DNA of 64,000 bases. Source: Cohaesibacter celericrescens (lineage in GTDB: Bacteria > Pseudomonadota > Alphaproteobacteria > Rhizobiales > Cohaesibacteraceae). The position numbers and the translations under genes were made by a program. This document shows, piece after piece, positions 28,596-38,644 of the stretch. A model generated the notes under the pieces. The model worked only from the letters and a program-made list of their open reading frames with translations, was not told the DNA's origin and searched no databases. Position 1 is the stretch's first letter; the number at the start of each line of letters is the position of its first letter. Where the stretch lies: the NCBI RefSeq assembly GCF_002866925.1, contig NZ_PKUQ01000031.1, forward strand, positions 310,001-374,000, given 5' to 3'.

Positions 28596-29798
28596 TTACC
28601 CGATCAGGCAGTGGCGCAATCGCGTCAGAGCTTCTTGTGTCTCGGCCAGATCGGCAACCATTGCAATGCGCAGGAAGCCGTCTCCGGGATTGACACCCGA
28701 TTTGTCTGTTCGGGCTAAATAAGAGCCGGGAAGCACGCGCAAGCCAACCTCCTGCCAGAGCTTTTTTGTAACCGAGACATCATCGCCAAAGGCGCTGACA
28801 TCCAGCCACAGAAAGAATCCTGCTGGCGGTGTCTCATGGGGCAGCTTTTTGCCCAAAATACGGTTGGCGGCATCAAATTTTTCGTTATAGAGACGGCGGT
28901 TTTCAATGACGTGGGCTTCGTCACGGAAGGCCGCAGCGCCCGCTGCGAGCAACGGCATCGACACTTGCGGCGCAACCAAATTGCGATATTTGGTCCAATG
29001 GGTCAGAAACGCGCCATCCCCTGCAGCAAAGCCACAGCGCAAGCCAGCAAGATTTGAGCGCTTTGACAAAGAATGGAAGGTCACAACATGGCTCAAATTC
29101 CCCTCACACGCCTGCAAAATACCCGGTGGCGGGGTGTCTCGATAGAGCTCGGAATAGCACTCGTCAGCGAAAACCAAAAAATCATGTTTGCGCGCCAAGG
29201 CGATCAGTTTTTTCCATGTTGCAATGTCAGCAACGCTGCCCTGAGGGTTGGATGGCGAGGCGTAATAGAAGGCGATGGTGCGATCCAGCAGCTCGGTTTG
29301 GGTTGCCAAATCCTCCAGATCAGGCAAGAAACCCGATTCGGCAGACCCATTCAGGAAGACCGGCTCGGCATCAATGGCGCGGGCTGCGCCGATATAGGTG
29401 TGGTAGAAGGGATTGGGTAACAAAACGGCGGCGTTGCTGGTGTTTTTGCCAAACTGTTGTCGTGCCCAGTCGCGCGCACCAATCACGGCATGAAATAGCC
29501 CTTCACGGGTGCCGTTGAGTGGCAGGATGTTTTTTTCGGCCAAGGGCAAATCCCCAAGCGCATAGCGCATATTCAGCCAGTCTTCGACGCTATGGCGGAA
29601 CTCATCGCTGCCGCGCATGGGGGGATACCGGCGGAATTTTTCAGCATGCTGCGCGATGATATCGGGCACAAAGTCCGGGAACGCGTGGCGCGGTTCGCCC
29701 AAGGTCAGGTCGATCGGTTGTTGATCTGCAGCCGTCTCTGGTTCGAGCCCCGATAACAGGTCAGCCAGTTTTTGAAAAGGAGAGCGTTCGTCTTGCAT
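28596..29798 (-). CDS. Aminotransferase class I/II (fold type I), DapC-like
   Basis: 400 residues. The PLP-binding lysine is K246 in HSLSKRSN, preceded by ADECYSE near 211-217 that holds the pyridoxal ring. SPSNPQG near 181-187 contains the conserved Asn. The overall sequence resembles the succinyldiaminopimelate aminotransferase (DapC) group found next to ftsK in many Rhizobiales, although I cannot exclude another keto-acid aminotransferase. A CtrA box lies 71 bases upstream. The gene is first in the leftward order aminotransferase - ftsK - lolA. Confidence 0.85.
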   Translation of the reverse strand: MQDERSPFQKLADLLSGLEPETAADQQPIDLTLGEPRHAFPDFVPDIIAQHAEKFRRYPPMRGSDEFRHSVEDWLNMRYALGDLPLAEKNILPLNGTREGLFHAVIGARDWARQQFGKNTSNAAVLLPNPFYHTYIGAARAIDAEPVFLNGSAESGFLPDLEDLATQTELLDRTIAFYYASPSNPQGSVADIATWKKLIALARKHDFLVFADECYSELYRDTPPPGILQACEGNLSHVVTFHSLSKRSNLAGLRCGFAAGDGAFLTHWTKYRNLVAPQVSMPLLAAGAAAFRDEAHVIENRRLYNEKFDAANRILGKKLPHETPPAGFFLWLDVSAFGDDVSVTKKLWQEVGLRVLPGSYLARTDKSGVNPGDGFLRIAMVADLAETQEALTRLRHCLIG

Positions 29799-29868
29799 AT
29801 GCTGCCGAGGCCTTTGTGCCGCTAAAAAGTGAGTCAGGGATTCACTGGCTATGTTACCGGCTTGTTGG

Positions 29869-29883
29869 TTAAGACAGTTTTAA
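29869..29883. promoter_or_regulatory. CtrA box upstream of the aminotransferase-ftsK genes
   Basis: A perfect TTAA-N7-TTAA, followed by C on the forward strand. It lies 71 bases upstream of the aminotransferase start on the reverse strand and about 157 bases upstream of the methyltransferase on the forward strand. Both directions are possible targets; the ftsK side is more plausible because of the link to division. Confidence 0.55.
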
Positions 29884-30039
29884 CTTATGCAATCTGCGCA
29901 GTGCGAGCCAAATGGTATGCGTTTGGGGTTTGGGGCAATATCTGGACAGGGGATGGCGGTGTCACTACCATCATCTCAAAGCTGATTCGGGAGCGAGCAT
30001 CTGCAAGGGTTCGCTACCCCGCCCGTACCGGAGATTGCT

Positions 30040-30771
30040 ATGACCATTATTGTAGAGGATATGGACCGGTTTTCTATCGTTGAATTGCTCGATGGGACCG
30101 ACAATGTGGGCATAGAGCTTGGTGTGGCTGCCGGTGGGTTTTCTGCAAATATGATGCAGAGTGGCAAGCTCAGCAAAGGGTTTGGCGTCGATCTATATTC
30201 TGATCACCATGATATGGCCGAATATAAAAAGGCTCTTTTGACCGTTGGGATGGATGCCAATTATTCGTTGCTGAAAATGAGCTTTGACGATGCGCTGGAC
30301 TTGTTCCCTGATGATCATTTTGATTTCATCTATATCGATGGTTACGCTCATACCGGTGAGCAGGGAGGCAAAACCTTTTTTGACTGGCTGCCCAAACTGA
30401 AACAGGGCGGTATTCTGGCTGGGGATGATTATGCGGACCGATGGCCTTTGGTTAAACAAGCGGTCCACTATTTTGTCGAGCAGGTCGGGGCCGAGTTGCA
30501 TGTGACCGATCCGAGCAAAGTGCATTCGGGCAGTGTCTTTAACGCTTCTCCTTCTTGGTTCATCTACAACAAAGATCTGAAAAGTGATTGGCGACGGAAC
30601 GAGGAGATGGAGGCCCATGGGCTATCTGTCAGTCAGGTGACACAGGAAAAGCACAATAGCCAGCTTGAGCTTGGCAAGGTTTTTCTGGCGCTTATCAATG
30701 AGACGATGCAAAAACAGCAACCTGCTTTTGTTGAATATGGTGACAAGCGGATCTATGTGGTCGCCAAATAA
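30040..30771 (+). CDS. SAM-dependent methyltransferase (class I)
   Basis: 243 residues with a class I SAM-binding motif GIELGVAAGGFSANM at about 24-38 and an acidic FIYIDGYAHTGEQGGKTFFDWL region (about 95-116) with the YIDG signature seen in the methyltransferase_24 family. The target is unknown. A GGAG-like site precedes the start. It is read rightward from the region shared with the aminotransferase, and is convergent with the NAD-GDH gene with a bidirectional terminator between. Confidence 0.8.
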   Translation: MTIIVEDMDRFSIVELLDGTDNVGIELGVAAGGFSANMMQSGKLSKGFGVDLYSDHHDMAEYKKALLTVGMDANYSLLKMSFDDALDLFPDDHFDFIYIDGYAHTGEQGGKTFFDWLPKLKQGGILAGDDYADRWPLVKQAVHYFVEQVGAELHVTDPSKVHSGSVFNASPSWFIYNKDLKSDWRRNEEMEAHGLSVSQVTQEKHNSQLELGKVFLALINETMQKQQPAFVEYGDKRIYVVAK

Positions 30772-30792
30772 CGCACCCACGATTGCAATAAG

Positions 30793-30830
30793 AAGACCCC
30801 GGCCAGAGCCATTCTGACCGGGGTCTTTTG
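30793..30830. terminator. Bidirectional terminator between the methyltransferase and NAD-GDH genes
   Basis: AAGACCCCGG (30793-30802) and CCGGGGTCTT (30818-30827) form a 10-base-pair perfect stem, with TTTT following on the forward strand and AA before it. It lies about 20 bases after the methyltransferase stop and 20 bases before the GDH stop. Confidence 0.85.
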
Positions 30831-30849
30831 GTTTGTTCTTTGGTACGCG

Positions 30850-33800
30850 CTAGAGGTCGCGGGCCAAATCTGAAAGCAGGCCTGCGGCAACCGCAAGTTT
30901 TGAAACGGTCAAATCTTCACTTTCGGTGATCTTATTGACCGCTTTGACCGTGCGTTTGATTGCCGCTCCACCGGTTTCTAGCCAAACATCCAGACCATTT
31001 TGGTCTTCTGTGGCAAGGCCAAGAATGCCGACCGTCATCTGATTGTGTGCATTGGAGAGAGAATCTCGCACGCGATCTAGAGCCAGACCTTCATAATAGT
31101 CCGAAACATCAAGGCTTTGAGCGAGGGCATCTATGCGCCCGATTTTGAAGTGGCCCGTAATCGCGAAATAGGCTTGGGCCGCTTTATCAAGGGACTGGCC
31201 TGCACGTTCGGCAACCAACACGATGTCAGGAATGCGCGAGATGAGCGACAGATGGGCGATTTGGCTTGCTAAGTTTTGCGGGACTTCATGCTCCACATAG
31301 CGTTCGGTTTGCACTTTCAAGCGTTCGGCAAGATAAGGAGGCAAATATTGGTCCATCTTGACGGACAGTTCTTTGATGCCCCCACGATACAGCTCGACCG
31401 CTTGTGCAATGCTCATGGATGTCGGGATATTGCGCATGAACCAGAGAATCTCGGCCAGTAGCAGCTTTTGCACCTGTTCATAGAGTTCCAGCTGTACTGC
31501 ACCGGACACCTTGTTGTCCAACGCGTCGATGGCGCTGTGCAGGCCTCGCAGGTCGAAGGAATCACGCACAGCGACGTAAGCGCGGGCAATCTCAACCGGT
31601 GAGGTGCCGGTTTTATCGGCGATGCGCGGCAGCAAGGTCGCACCACCGCGGTTGATCATAGAGTTGGTGATTACGGTGGAGATGATTTCGCGGCGCAGGC
31701 GGTGCGAAATAATGTCATCTGCATGAGCTTTTTGCATTTCCGCAGGGAAATACCGGAACAATTCGTGTTCCAGATAGTCCTCGTCTGGCAAATGACTTTG
31801 CAGCAACTCGTCATAAAGCGTGTTTTTGGCATAGGCCAGAAGCACACCGATTTCGGCACGGGTAAGAGGCTGCCCCTTTTTGCGGGCTTCGTTCAAGGCC
31901 TCATTGTCTGGCAGGAATTCAACGGCGCGATCCAGCTCGCCTGCTTCTTCGAGGCGTTCCATCAAACGGACCTGATAGCCAAAGTCTTCCATACCCCGCA
32001 TTTGGGTGAGTGAAATAGACAGGGTCTGGAGATAGTTGTTGCGCAGCACCAGCTCGGCAACATTGTCGGTCATCTTGACCTGCAATTTGTTGCGGGTGGC
32101 CGTGGTGAGTCTTTTGTCGCGCACGGCCGTTCCGAGCGCGATCTTGATGTTGACTTCCATGTCAGAACTGTTGACGCCAGCGGAGTTGTCGATGGCGTCG
32201 GAGTTGCTGCGCCCACCAAGCTGATTGAACTCAATGCGCGCGCGCTGGGTGACCCCAAGGTTGGCACCTTCGCCCAAAACTTTAACCCGCATTTCTTTTG
32301 GTGTAACGCGGATCGCATCATTGGCACGATCACCTGCATCCGCGTCTGATTCACTAGACGCGCGGATATAGGTGCCGATACCACCGAACCACAACAAATC
32401 AACATCAGCCATTAGAATGGCTTTCATTAATTCTTGTGGCGTGACTTTGGCTTGGCGCATACCCAATGCGGTTTGAGCTTCTTTTGACAGGGTGATGGAT
32501 TTTTCGGAGCGAGAGAAAATGCCACCGCCCTTGGAGATCAGGCTCTCATCATAATCGCGCCAGGATGAACGATCCAGTTCGAAGATGCGTTTGCGTTCTG
32601 CCCAGCTTTTGGCGGCATCTGGATTGGGATCAATAAAGATATCGCGGTGGTCAAAGGCAGCAATCAGGCGGGTTTCCTTGGACAACAACATGCCGTTGCC
32701 AAATACGTCACCGGACATATCGCCGACACCAACGGTGGTGAAAGGCTCTGTTTGAATATCACGGTCCATTTCGCGGAAGTGGCGTTTGACCGCTTCCCAT
32801 GCCCCGCGTGCTGTAATGGCCATTTTCTTGTGGTCGTACCCTGCAGAACCACCGGATGCGAAGGCATCGCCGAGCCAGAAATTATGGTCTTCTGAAATGG
32901 AGTTGGCGATATCAGAGAAGGTGGCTGTGCCTTTGTCCGCTGCAACAACGAGATAGGGATCATCTTCGTCGTGGCGTATGACATTTTCGGGTGGCAGGAT
33001 ATTTTTCCCGTCCAAATTATCCGTCACATCAAGCAAGGATGAAACAAATATCTTGTAGCAAGCGATACCTTCAGCCATGAAGGCGTCGCGACCACCCTCG
33101 GTGGGCAAATGTTTGGGAACAAAGCCTCCCTTTGAGCCAACCGGCACGATCACAGCATTTTTGACCTGCTGGGCTTTGACCAGTCCCAGCACTTCGGTGC
33201 GGAAATCCTGTGGCCGGTCAGACCAGCGCAGTCCGCCGCGGGCAACTTTACCAAAGCGTAAATGCAAACCTTCTACACGTGGGCTGTAAACAAAGATTTC
33301 GCGGAACGGTTTGGGGGTCGGCATGTCTTCCATGGCGCGTGGATTGAGCTTGATCGACAGGGTTGGCTTGAAACCACCTTCTTGTGTGCGCTGGTAAAAG
33401 TTGGTGCGCAAGGAGGCCTGAATGATCGCGAGGAACTTGCGAATGATCCGATCATCGTCGAGGTTGGAAACCTGTTCGAGAGCGGCCAGAATGCCACTCG
33501 ACAAGCGTTTGCATTCTTCTTCGCGCTGGTCTCTGGCAGGGTCAAAGCGCGCGTGGAACAATTGGACCAGAAGCGCGGAGAGGTCTGGATAGGTGTTGAG
33601 AGTGCCCCACATATAATCCTGATCATAGGGAATGCGGATTTGGCGTAAATACCGTGAAATGGTGCGTAGGATGGTAATGTCGCGCCAGTCCAGCTCTGCA
33701 GCCATGGCCAGTTGGTTATATCCGTCATTCTCTGCGCTGCCGTCCCAGACAGCAAGGAAGCAGGCTTCAAGTTTTGCACCGACGTCATCGATGTCGATGG

Positions 33801-35679
33801 CTTTGCCATTGGCACGTTCCAGTTCCATGTCATGCATCCAGAAGGTGCGGTCACCGTCCAGTGGTGTGATGGCATAAGATCGCTCGTCGATAACACGGAA
33901 ACCCATATTTTCAAGGATTGGGACTCGCTCCGACAGCGGAATGGGGTTGGCCTGATGGAATAATTTCAGGGCAATGCGGTGCGGCGCCCCTTGGTCCTTG
34001 CGATAGAATTGAATAGCGGTGCTGACCGAGCCATTCATGCCTTCCATTGTCGCTATATCCGCGACAGCGATTTCAGGGCTGAAAGTGTCGCGATAAGCAT
34101 CGGAGAAGGCTTCGCAATAGCGATTTATCAACTGGCTTGCGCGTTTGAGTGAGCTGCTGTCACGAACCGCCTGGGTGAGCCCATCTGCCCATGTGCGTAC
34201 AATGGCATTGACAGCTTCTTCCAGCTTGGTGCGGGTCGGGGTTGGGGTTTTGCCTGTTGAGCGGCCGATGATGAAGTGTACCCGCGCCAATGGCCCATCT
34301 GGGAAATCGGGATAAACGGCGGACAAACGACCATCGTAGACATCGCTCAGATATTCGCCAATTTGAAGACGAATGGAGGTGTTATAGCGGTCACGCGGTA
34401 CATAAACCAAGCAGGAAACAAAGCGATCGAATTTATCGACACGGGACAGGATTCGGATCCGAGGGCGCTGATGCAGACGCAGAATTTGCTGACAGTTGGC
34501 CAGCAACGTTTCTTGATCTACCTGGAACAATTCATCACGGGGATAGCCCTCGAGCACGTTCAATAGGGCTTTGCCCGAGTGACCCGACGGATCAACAGTT
34601 GCCGCTTCCAGTGTGTTAGCGACTTTGCGCCGCAGGAAGGGGATGTTGGTAGCGGAGCGGTTATAGGCTGTCGAGGTGAAGAGGCCGACAATGCGAAGTT
34701 CGCCGGTTAACTGCCCTTGATCGCCATAGAGTTTGACGCCGATATAATCCATGTAGGTGCGGCGATGGACATTTGTTTTGACGTTTGCCTTGGTGATGAT
34801 CAATGGCTCGGGGCGCATTAGAAATTCGCGAATTTCTGGCGTCATGGTTACCAGCTCTGTGCCGCGGCGCAGCACCCGGACATCTGGATTGCGCAAGAGG
34901 CCGAGGCCGGGGCGCTGGGTGCGCGTCAACTCGCCTTCTTCTGACGTGCCATCGAAAGCATATTCGCGCATGCCCAAAAGCGTGAAATTGTTGCCGGCCA
35001 GCCAGCGCAGGAACTCAACTGTTTCATCGATATCGTCTTGCGGCAGGGGCGGCGGCATGATCTTGAACACTGCAATGGTTTCTTCCAAGCGCAGCAGCAT
35101 GCTTTTCCAGTCACCAACCACCGCATCCACGTCGCTGAGAATAGAATCCAGCGTTTTCTCCAACTCGGCGCGCTTGCTCTTGCTGGGCAGACGGGAAACA
35201 TGAACGTGAATGAGGCTCTCGCGCTGAAGTTTTGGATCGCCCCTGACGTCCAGACGGTTATGCAAGGCAATCAGGTTGCCCTTGTCATCGCGTTCGACTG
35301 TGAGGATGGGGTGAAGAACCAGATGAATATCCAGCCCTGCGTTTTGCAGAGCACCCATGATGGAATCGACCAAGAAGGGCTTGTTGATATTGTTCAGCTC
35401 GATGATTGTGATCTGGTTGGTCATGGCATCGGCGTCGCCTTTAAAGGCGGGATCGAAAATTTCGATGTGATGCTGGCCATCATAGCTAGAAGCAAATTTT
35501 TCGAAAGACTTGTGGACAAGCTGGGCAATTTCAGGCGCTTTATAGCGCGCAAGATCTTCTTTGTCGCCGAGGGCAAAAAACTTCTCCAGAAAATCAACTT
35601 CCAAGGGGCTGTTCTTCGCGGCCAAGGCTTTGGCTTCTGCTATGCGTGCTGCGTGTTCGCGTTTGAGTTCCGGTGCCAT
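30850..35679 (-). CDS. gdhB: NAD-specific glutamate dehydrogenase, large (about 180 kDa) type
   Basis: 1609 residues, the length of the giant NAD-GDH class of Proteobacteria and Actinobacteria that oxidises glutamate to 2-oxoglutarate and ammonia. An N-terminal region of about 700 residues contains ACT-like regulatory segments. The catalytic core follows: KVARGGLRWSDR near residue 815 (glutamate-binding Lys) and VPVGSKGGF near 850 (nucleotide and substrate contacts). The remaining C-terminal part is helical. The nitrogen link is clear, but the physiological role in this organism (glutamate catabolism) is inferred. It is a single-gene unit. The symbol follows Pseudomonas usage and may not be local. 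Confidence 0.95.
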   Translation of the reverse strand: MAPELKREHAARIAEAKALAAKNSPLEVDFLEKFFALGDKEDLARYKAPEIAQLVHKSFEKFASSYDGQHHIEIFDPAFKGDADAMTNQITIIELNNINKPFLVDSIMGALQNAGLDIHLVLHPILTVERDDKGNLIALHNRLDVRGDPKLQRESLIHVHVSRLPSKSKRAELEKTLDSILSDVDAVVGDWKSMLLRLEETIAVFKIMPPPLPQDDIDETVEFLRWLAGNNFTLLGMREYAFDGTSEEGELTRTQRPGLGLLRNPDVRVLRRGTELVTMTPEIREFLMRPEPLIITKANVKTNVHRRTYMDYIGVKLYGDQGQLTGELRIVGLFTSTAYNRSATNIPFLRRKVANTLEAATVDPSGHSGKALLNVLEGYPRDELFQVDQETLLANCQQILRLHQRPRIRILSRVDKFDRFVSCLVYVPRDRYNTSIRLQIGEYLSDVYDGRLSAVYPDFPDGPLARVHFIIGRSTGKTPTPTRTKLEEAVNAIVRTWADGLTQAVRDSSSLKRASQLINRYCEAFSDAYRDTFSPEIAVADIATMEGMNGSVSTAIQFYRKDQGAPHRIALKLFHQANPIPLSERVPILENMGFRVIDERSYAITPLDGDRTFWMHDMELERANGKAIDIDDVGAKLEACFLAVWDGSAENDGYNQLAMAAELDWRDITILRTISRYLRQIRIPYDQDYMWGTLNTYPDLSALLVQLFHARFDPARDQREEECKRLSSGILAALEQVSNLDDDRIIRKFLAIIQASLRTNFYQRTQEGGFKPTLSIKLNPRAMEDMPTPKPFREIFVYSPRVEGLHLRFGKVARGGLRWSDRPQDFRTEVLGLVKAQQVKNAVIVPVGSKGGFVPKHLPTEGGRDAFMAEGIACYKIFVSSLLDVTDNLDGKNILPPENVIRHDEDDPYLVVAADKGTATFSDIANSISEDHNFWLGDAFASGGSAGYDHKKMAITARGAWEAVKRHFREMDRDIQTEPFTTVGVGDMSGDVFGNGMLLSKETRLIAAFDHRDIFIDPNPDAAKSWAERKRIFELDRSSWRDYDESLISKGGGIFSRSEKSITLSKEAQTALGMRQAKVTPQELMKAILMADVDLLWFGGIGTYIRASSESDADAGDRANDAIRVTPKEMRVKVLGEGANLGVTQRARIEFNQLGGRSNSDAIDNSAGVNSSDMEVNIKIALGTAVRDKRLTTATRNKLQVKMTDNVAELVLRNNYLQTLSISLTQMRGMEDFGYQVRLMERLEEAGELDRAVEFLPDNEALNEARKKGQPLTRAEIGVLLAYAKNTLYDELLQSHLPDEDYLEHELFRYFPAEMQKAHADDIISHRLRREIISTVITNSMINRGGATLLPRIADKTGTSPVEIARAYVAVRDSFDLRGLHSAIDALDNKVSGAVQLELYEQVQKLLLAEILWFMRNIPTSMSIAQAVELYRGGIKELSVKMDQYLPPYLAERLKVQTERYVEHEVPQNLASQIAHLSLISRIPDIVLVAERAGQSLDKAAQAYFAITGHFKIGRIDALAQSLDVSDYYEGLALDRVRDSLSNAHNQMTVGILGLATEDQNGLDVWLETGGAAIKRTVKAVNKITESEDLTVSKLAVAAGLLSDLARDL

Positions 35680-36050
35680 TGTGTTTCCTCCAGGCGAACC
35701 ATTTCTGTTGTAAGTTCTGCCTCATATTGTTGACCGCTTGGTGACAATCAACCGGGTGCCTGCGTCATATTAAGGACGTTCGTCTCATAAGATACTGCAT
35801 TTAGAGTAAATGAGAGCCAAACAAGTTTCGTAAAATTTTGTTGATTGCGAATAAGTTGTGCATTGAAAAACGACGATAATACGTTGTAACGCGTATATTT
35901 GTTGAATGAAGCCCGCTTTGCAGCGCTCTGTGTTGGCTTCTCAGACCTGTGTCCATCTTGCGCGGGTGATTGTGGCTGGTCATGATGTTTGTTCAAGCAA
36001 ATGCCAATCAGAACCAAAACGGTCGCTTGGCACATGAGGGGGGGAAGAGA
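35680..36050. other. 371-base intergenic region between NAD-GDH and a CMD-like gene
   Basis: A divergent promoter region with no gene that I can support. A short imperfect palindrome (ATACG/CGTAT arms at 35879-35896, with 8 bases between) lies near the middle and could be an operator. The sequence is AT-rich relative to its neighbours. No CtrA box is present. Confidence 0.6.
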
Positions 36051-36656
36051 ATGTCTGATCATCAAGGGCCAGAAGCGCCCAAGCCGCAGAGTGGCAAGGC
36101 TGTCATCGCGCTGGACCTGTCACCAATGGATCCTATGCCAGAAGACATTGCCAAATATTTCGCTATTTGTGCTGATAAACTGGGCATGGTACCCAACGTC
36201 TTGGTTGCTCACAGCTTTGATGAAGCGAAATTCCGCGCTTTTTCAGCGCTTTACAACAATTTGATGTTGGATGAAAGCGGGCTTTCCAAACTGGAACGAG
36301 AAATGATCGCGGTGGTGGTGTCGTCCATCAATCGTTGCTTATATTGTCTCGTGGCGCATGGACAGGCGGTGCGGGCTTTGTCTGGTGATCCGCTTCTGGG
36401 GGAGTTGTTGGTTATGAATTACCGAGCGGCTGATTTGTCGCCGCGTCACAGGGCGATGCTGGATTATGCTGCCAAACTCACCGAGGAACCTGAGAAAATG
36501 ACCGCTGCGGATCGGCAAGCTTTGAGCGATGTCGGCTTTTCTGATCTGGATATTTGGGATATCGCCAATGTGATCGGCTTTTTCAATATGTCAAATCGTG
36601 TTGCCATCGCAACCGACATGGCCCCTAATGATGCCTATCACAGCATGGACCGGTGA
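36051..36656 (+). CDS. AhpD-like/peroxidase-related carboxymuconolactone decarboxylase family protein
   Basis: 201 residues from the ATG at 36051, supported by the GGGGGGAAGAGA sequence directly upstream; an ATG at 35970 has no such site. The AhpD/CMD core shows SSINRCLYCLVAHG at about 91-104, with the redox pair C96-x-x-C99 and His103, the catalytic pattern of AhpD-type thiol peroxidases. The family often acts as peroxide-reducing enzyme or its partner. The gene is divergent from NAD-GDH and convergent with leuB, with a terminator in between. Confidence 0.87.
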   Translation: MSDHQGPEAPKPQSGKAVIALDLSPMDPMPEDIAKYFAICADKLGMVPNVLVAHSFDEAKFRAFSALYNNLMLDESGLSKLEREMIAVVVSSINRCLYCLVAHGQAVRALSGDPLLGELLVMNYRAADLSPRHRAMLDYAAKLTEEPEKMTAADRQALSDVGFSDLDIWDIANVIGFFNMSNRVAIATDMAPNDAYHSMDR

Positions 36657-36664
36657 TATTCAAC

Positions 36665-36698
36665 AAAAAAGCCGGGTGATAAATCATCCGGCTTTTAG
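36665..36698. terminator. Bidirectional terminator between the AhpD-like gene and leuB
   Basis: An AAAAAAGCCGG arm pairs with CCGGCTTTT around a short AT-rich loop, with an A-run upstream and a T-run downstream. It lies between two convergent genes. Confidence 0.8.
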
Positions 36699-36719
36699 AT
36701 TCTGTCGTGATAGCGCTGA

Positions 36720-37826
36720 TTAATTCAGAGCTTCTAGTTCGGCGATGATGGCCGCGCCCATTTGCGTTGTGGTGACCGTTGTATCGCCTTCTTTGGCGAT
36801 GTCGCGGGTGCGCAGGCCTTTTTCCAGTACGTTGGCAATGGCTTTTTCGACCATATCGGCTTCTTTGACCATTTCAAAGCTGTAGCGCAGAGCCATGGCA
36901 AAGGACGCAATCGTTGCGATGGGGTTGGCAGAGCCCGTGCCTGAAATGTCAGGGGCCGAACCGTGGACAGGTTCATACATGGCTTTGCGTTTGCCTGTTA
37001 CAGCGTCCGGGGCACCCAGTGATGCGGATGGCAACATGCCAAGTGAGCCGGTTAGCATGGCGGCGACATCAGACAGGATATCTCCGAACAGGTTGTCACA
37101 GACAATCACGTCATATTGTTTCGGACGGCGGACCAGCTGCATGGCGCAGTTGTCTGCCAAAACATGCTCGAGCGGGGTGTCGGGATATTCTTCCGACCCG
37201 ATTTTGGTGACGATTTGCTTCCAGAGCACACCGGATTTCATCACATTGTGTTTCTCGGCAGAAGATACACGGTTTGAACGGGTTTTTGCCAGATCGAAAG
37301 CGACGCGGGTGATCCGTTCGATCTCGGACGTGGTGTAGACCTGGGTATCGACAGCGCGCTGTTGGCCATCTTCCAAGGTGACGACTTCTTTGGGTTCACC
37401 AAAATAAACACCACCGGTCAATTCGCGCACGATGAGAATGTCGAGGCCCTCAACCAGTTCTTTTTTAAGCGAGGAGCTGTCAGCCAATGCGGGATAACAA
37501 AGCGCAGGGCGCAAGTTGGCAAACAAGCCAAGATCTTTGCGCAAGCGCAGCAAGCCTGCTTCAGGGCGCTTATCATAAGGGACGTCAGCCCATTTTGGGC
37601 CCCCGACAGCACCGAACATCACAGCATCAGCGGCAAGAGCCTTGGCCATATCTTCTTCTGAAATGGCTTCCCCACAGGCATCATAGGCGGATCCACCAAC
37701 AAGGCCTTCGTCGCACTCGAACGTGACATCCATGTTGGCATTCATCCAATTGATGATTGCCTTCACTTCGTTCATGATTTCGGGACCAATACCATCGCCG
37801 GGCAGAAGAAAGAGCTTATGAGACAT
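36720..37826 (-). CDS. leuB: 3-isopropylmalate dehydrogenase
   Basis: Oxidises and decarboxylates 3-isopropylmalate in leucine synthesis. 368 residues from the ATG at 37826 (an AGGAA site lies just upstream), which gives the canonical start SHKLFLLPGDGIGPEI. The PGDGIGPE nucleotide-binding and the EPVHGSAPDI segments identify the family. The neighbouring lysE-like gene and leuD are on the same strand, with about 150 and 44 bases between them, so at least leuD and lysE-like may share a transcript with leuB. Confidence 0.96.
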   Translation of the reverse strand: MSHKLFLLPGDGIGPEIMNEVKAIINWMNANMDVTFECDEGLVGGSAYDACGEAISEEDMAKALAADAVMFGAVGGPKWADVPYDKRPEAGLLRLRKDLGLFANLRPALCYPALADSSSLKKELVEGLDILIVRELTGGVYFGEPKEVVTLEDGQQRAVDTQVYTTSEIERITRVAFDLAKTRSNRVSSAEKHNVMKSGVLWKQIVTKIGSEEYPDTPLEHVLADNCAMQLVRRPKQYDVIVCDNLFGDILSDVAAMLTGSLGMLPSASLGAPDAVTGKRKAMYEPVHGSAPDISGTGSANPIATIASFAMALRYSFEMVKEADMVEKAIANVLEKGLRTRDIAKEGDTTVTTTQMGAAIIAELEALN

Positions 37827-37980
37827 GATAGATTTCCTGTTTGGGTAACAAGTCGCTCCAATCCAGCATGCAAGACGCAAAGATCGGAAAGAAATGGAAT
37901 GTTGTTGAGTGGATTAATACTCAACGAGCTGCATTGCAAGGGCTAAGCTGATTTACAGTGCTTGGCTTGGCTTGGTTTGG

Positions 37981-38601
37981 CTAACGGCGGGCGGCTGTCA
38001 AAAACAGGCCTGCTGAAATGAGCGCCACCCCCGAACCCCGGTTGAGCCATTTTTGACCCCGCGCAGAACGCACGAGGTGGCTTAAATAGGCTCCAGCAAA
38101 GGCGTATGAAGAGATTGCGATCAGCTGAAGCAGCAAGAACGTGATTCCAAGCAGGGTGAATTGCAAAAATACCGGTTCGGATTCTTTAAGAAACTGAGGG
38201 AAAAACGCGGTAAAAATAATGATCGCTTTGGGATTTGTGATCGCAACCAGAAAATCCTGTCGGGCGAGTTGGCCCCATTCCAGATGATGGGTTTGTCGCA
38301 GGTGTTGATCAGCCGGCTTGGACAAGACCATGCGCAGGCCAATATATATCAGGTAAATGCCACCTACCCATTTGAGGAGTATGAAATAGGTTTCCGAAGC
38401 GGCCAACAATGTGCCAAGACCCAGCCCGCATAGGGCAATGAGGATGGCAAAAGCAGACAGACGGCCAATGCCTGCCAGAATGGTTATGATAAAGCCCTGC
38501 TTGGCAGCCGTAGAAAGGGCCAACAGATTGTTGGGTCCGGGATAGACAGCTAAAGCCAAGGCAGCAGGAATGAAAAGAAGCCAAGTCTGTATCGAGAGCA
38601 T
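37981..38601 (-). CDS. LysE-family amino acid exporter
   Basis: 206 residues with about six hydrophobic segments in the LysE/RhtB arrangement. The N-terminal GPNNLLALSTAAKQGF near 22-37 is the family signature. Substrate (lysine, threonine, homoserine or other) cannot be set. An AAGGAG Shine-Dalgarno precedes the start. It sits between leuB and leuD, so export of a branched-chain or related metabolite is possible but unsupported by sequence. Confidence 0.9.
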   Translation of the reverse strand: MLSIQTWLLFIPAALALAVYPGPNNLLALSTAAKQGFIITILAGIGRLSAFAILIALCGLGLGTLLAASETYFILLKWVGGIYLIYIGLRMVLSKPADQHLRQTHHLEWGQLARQDFLVAITNPKAIIIFTAFFPQFLKESEPVFLQFTLLGITFLLLQLIAISSYAFAGAYLSHLVRSARGQKWLNRGSGVALISAGLFLTAARR

Positions 38602-38644
38602 GATTTGGCTCCTTTTCTAATTCCTAAAATGCCTTTGGCTTAGG

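Noticed and set aside
35879..35896. Imperfect palindrome ATACG-N8-CGTAT before the AhpD-like gene
   Set aside because: Arms are only five bases long and such repeats are common by chance; not listed as a separate regulatory site.
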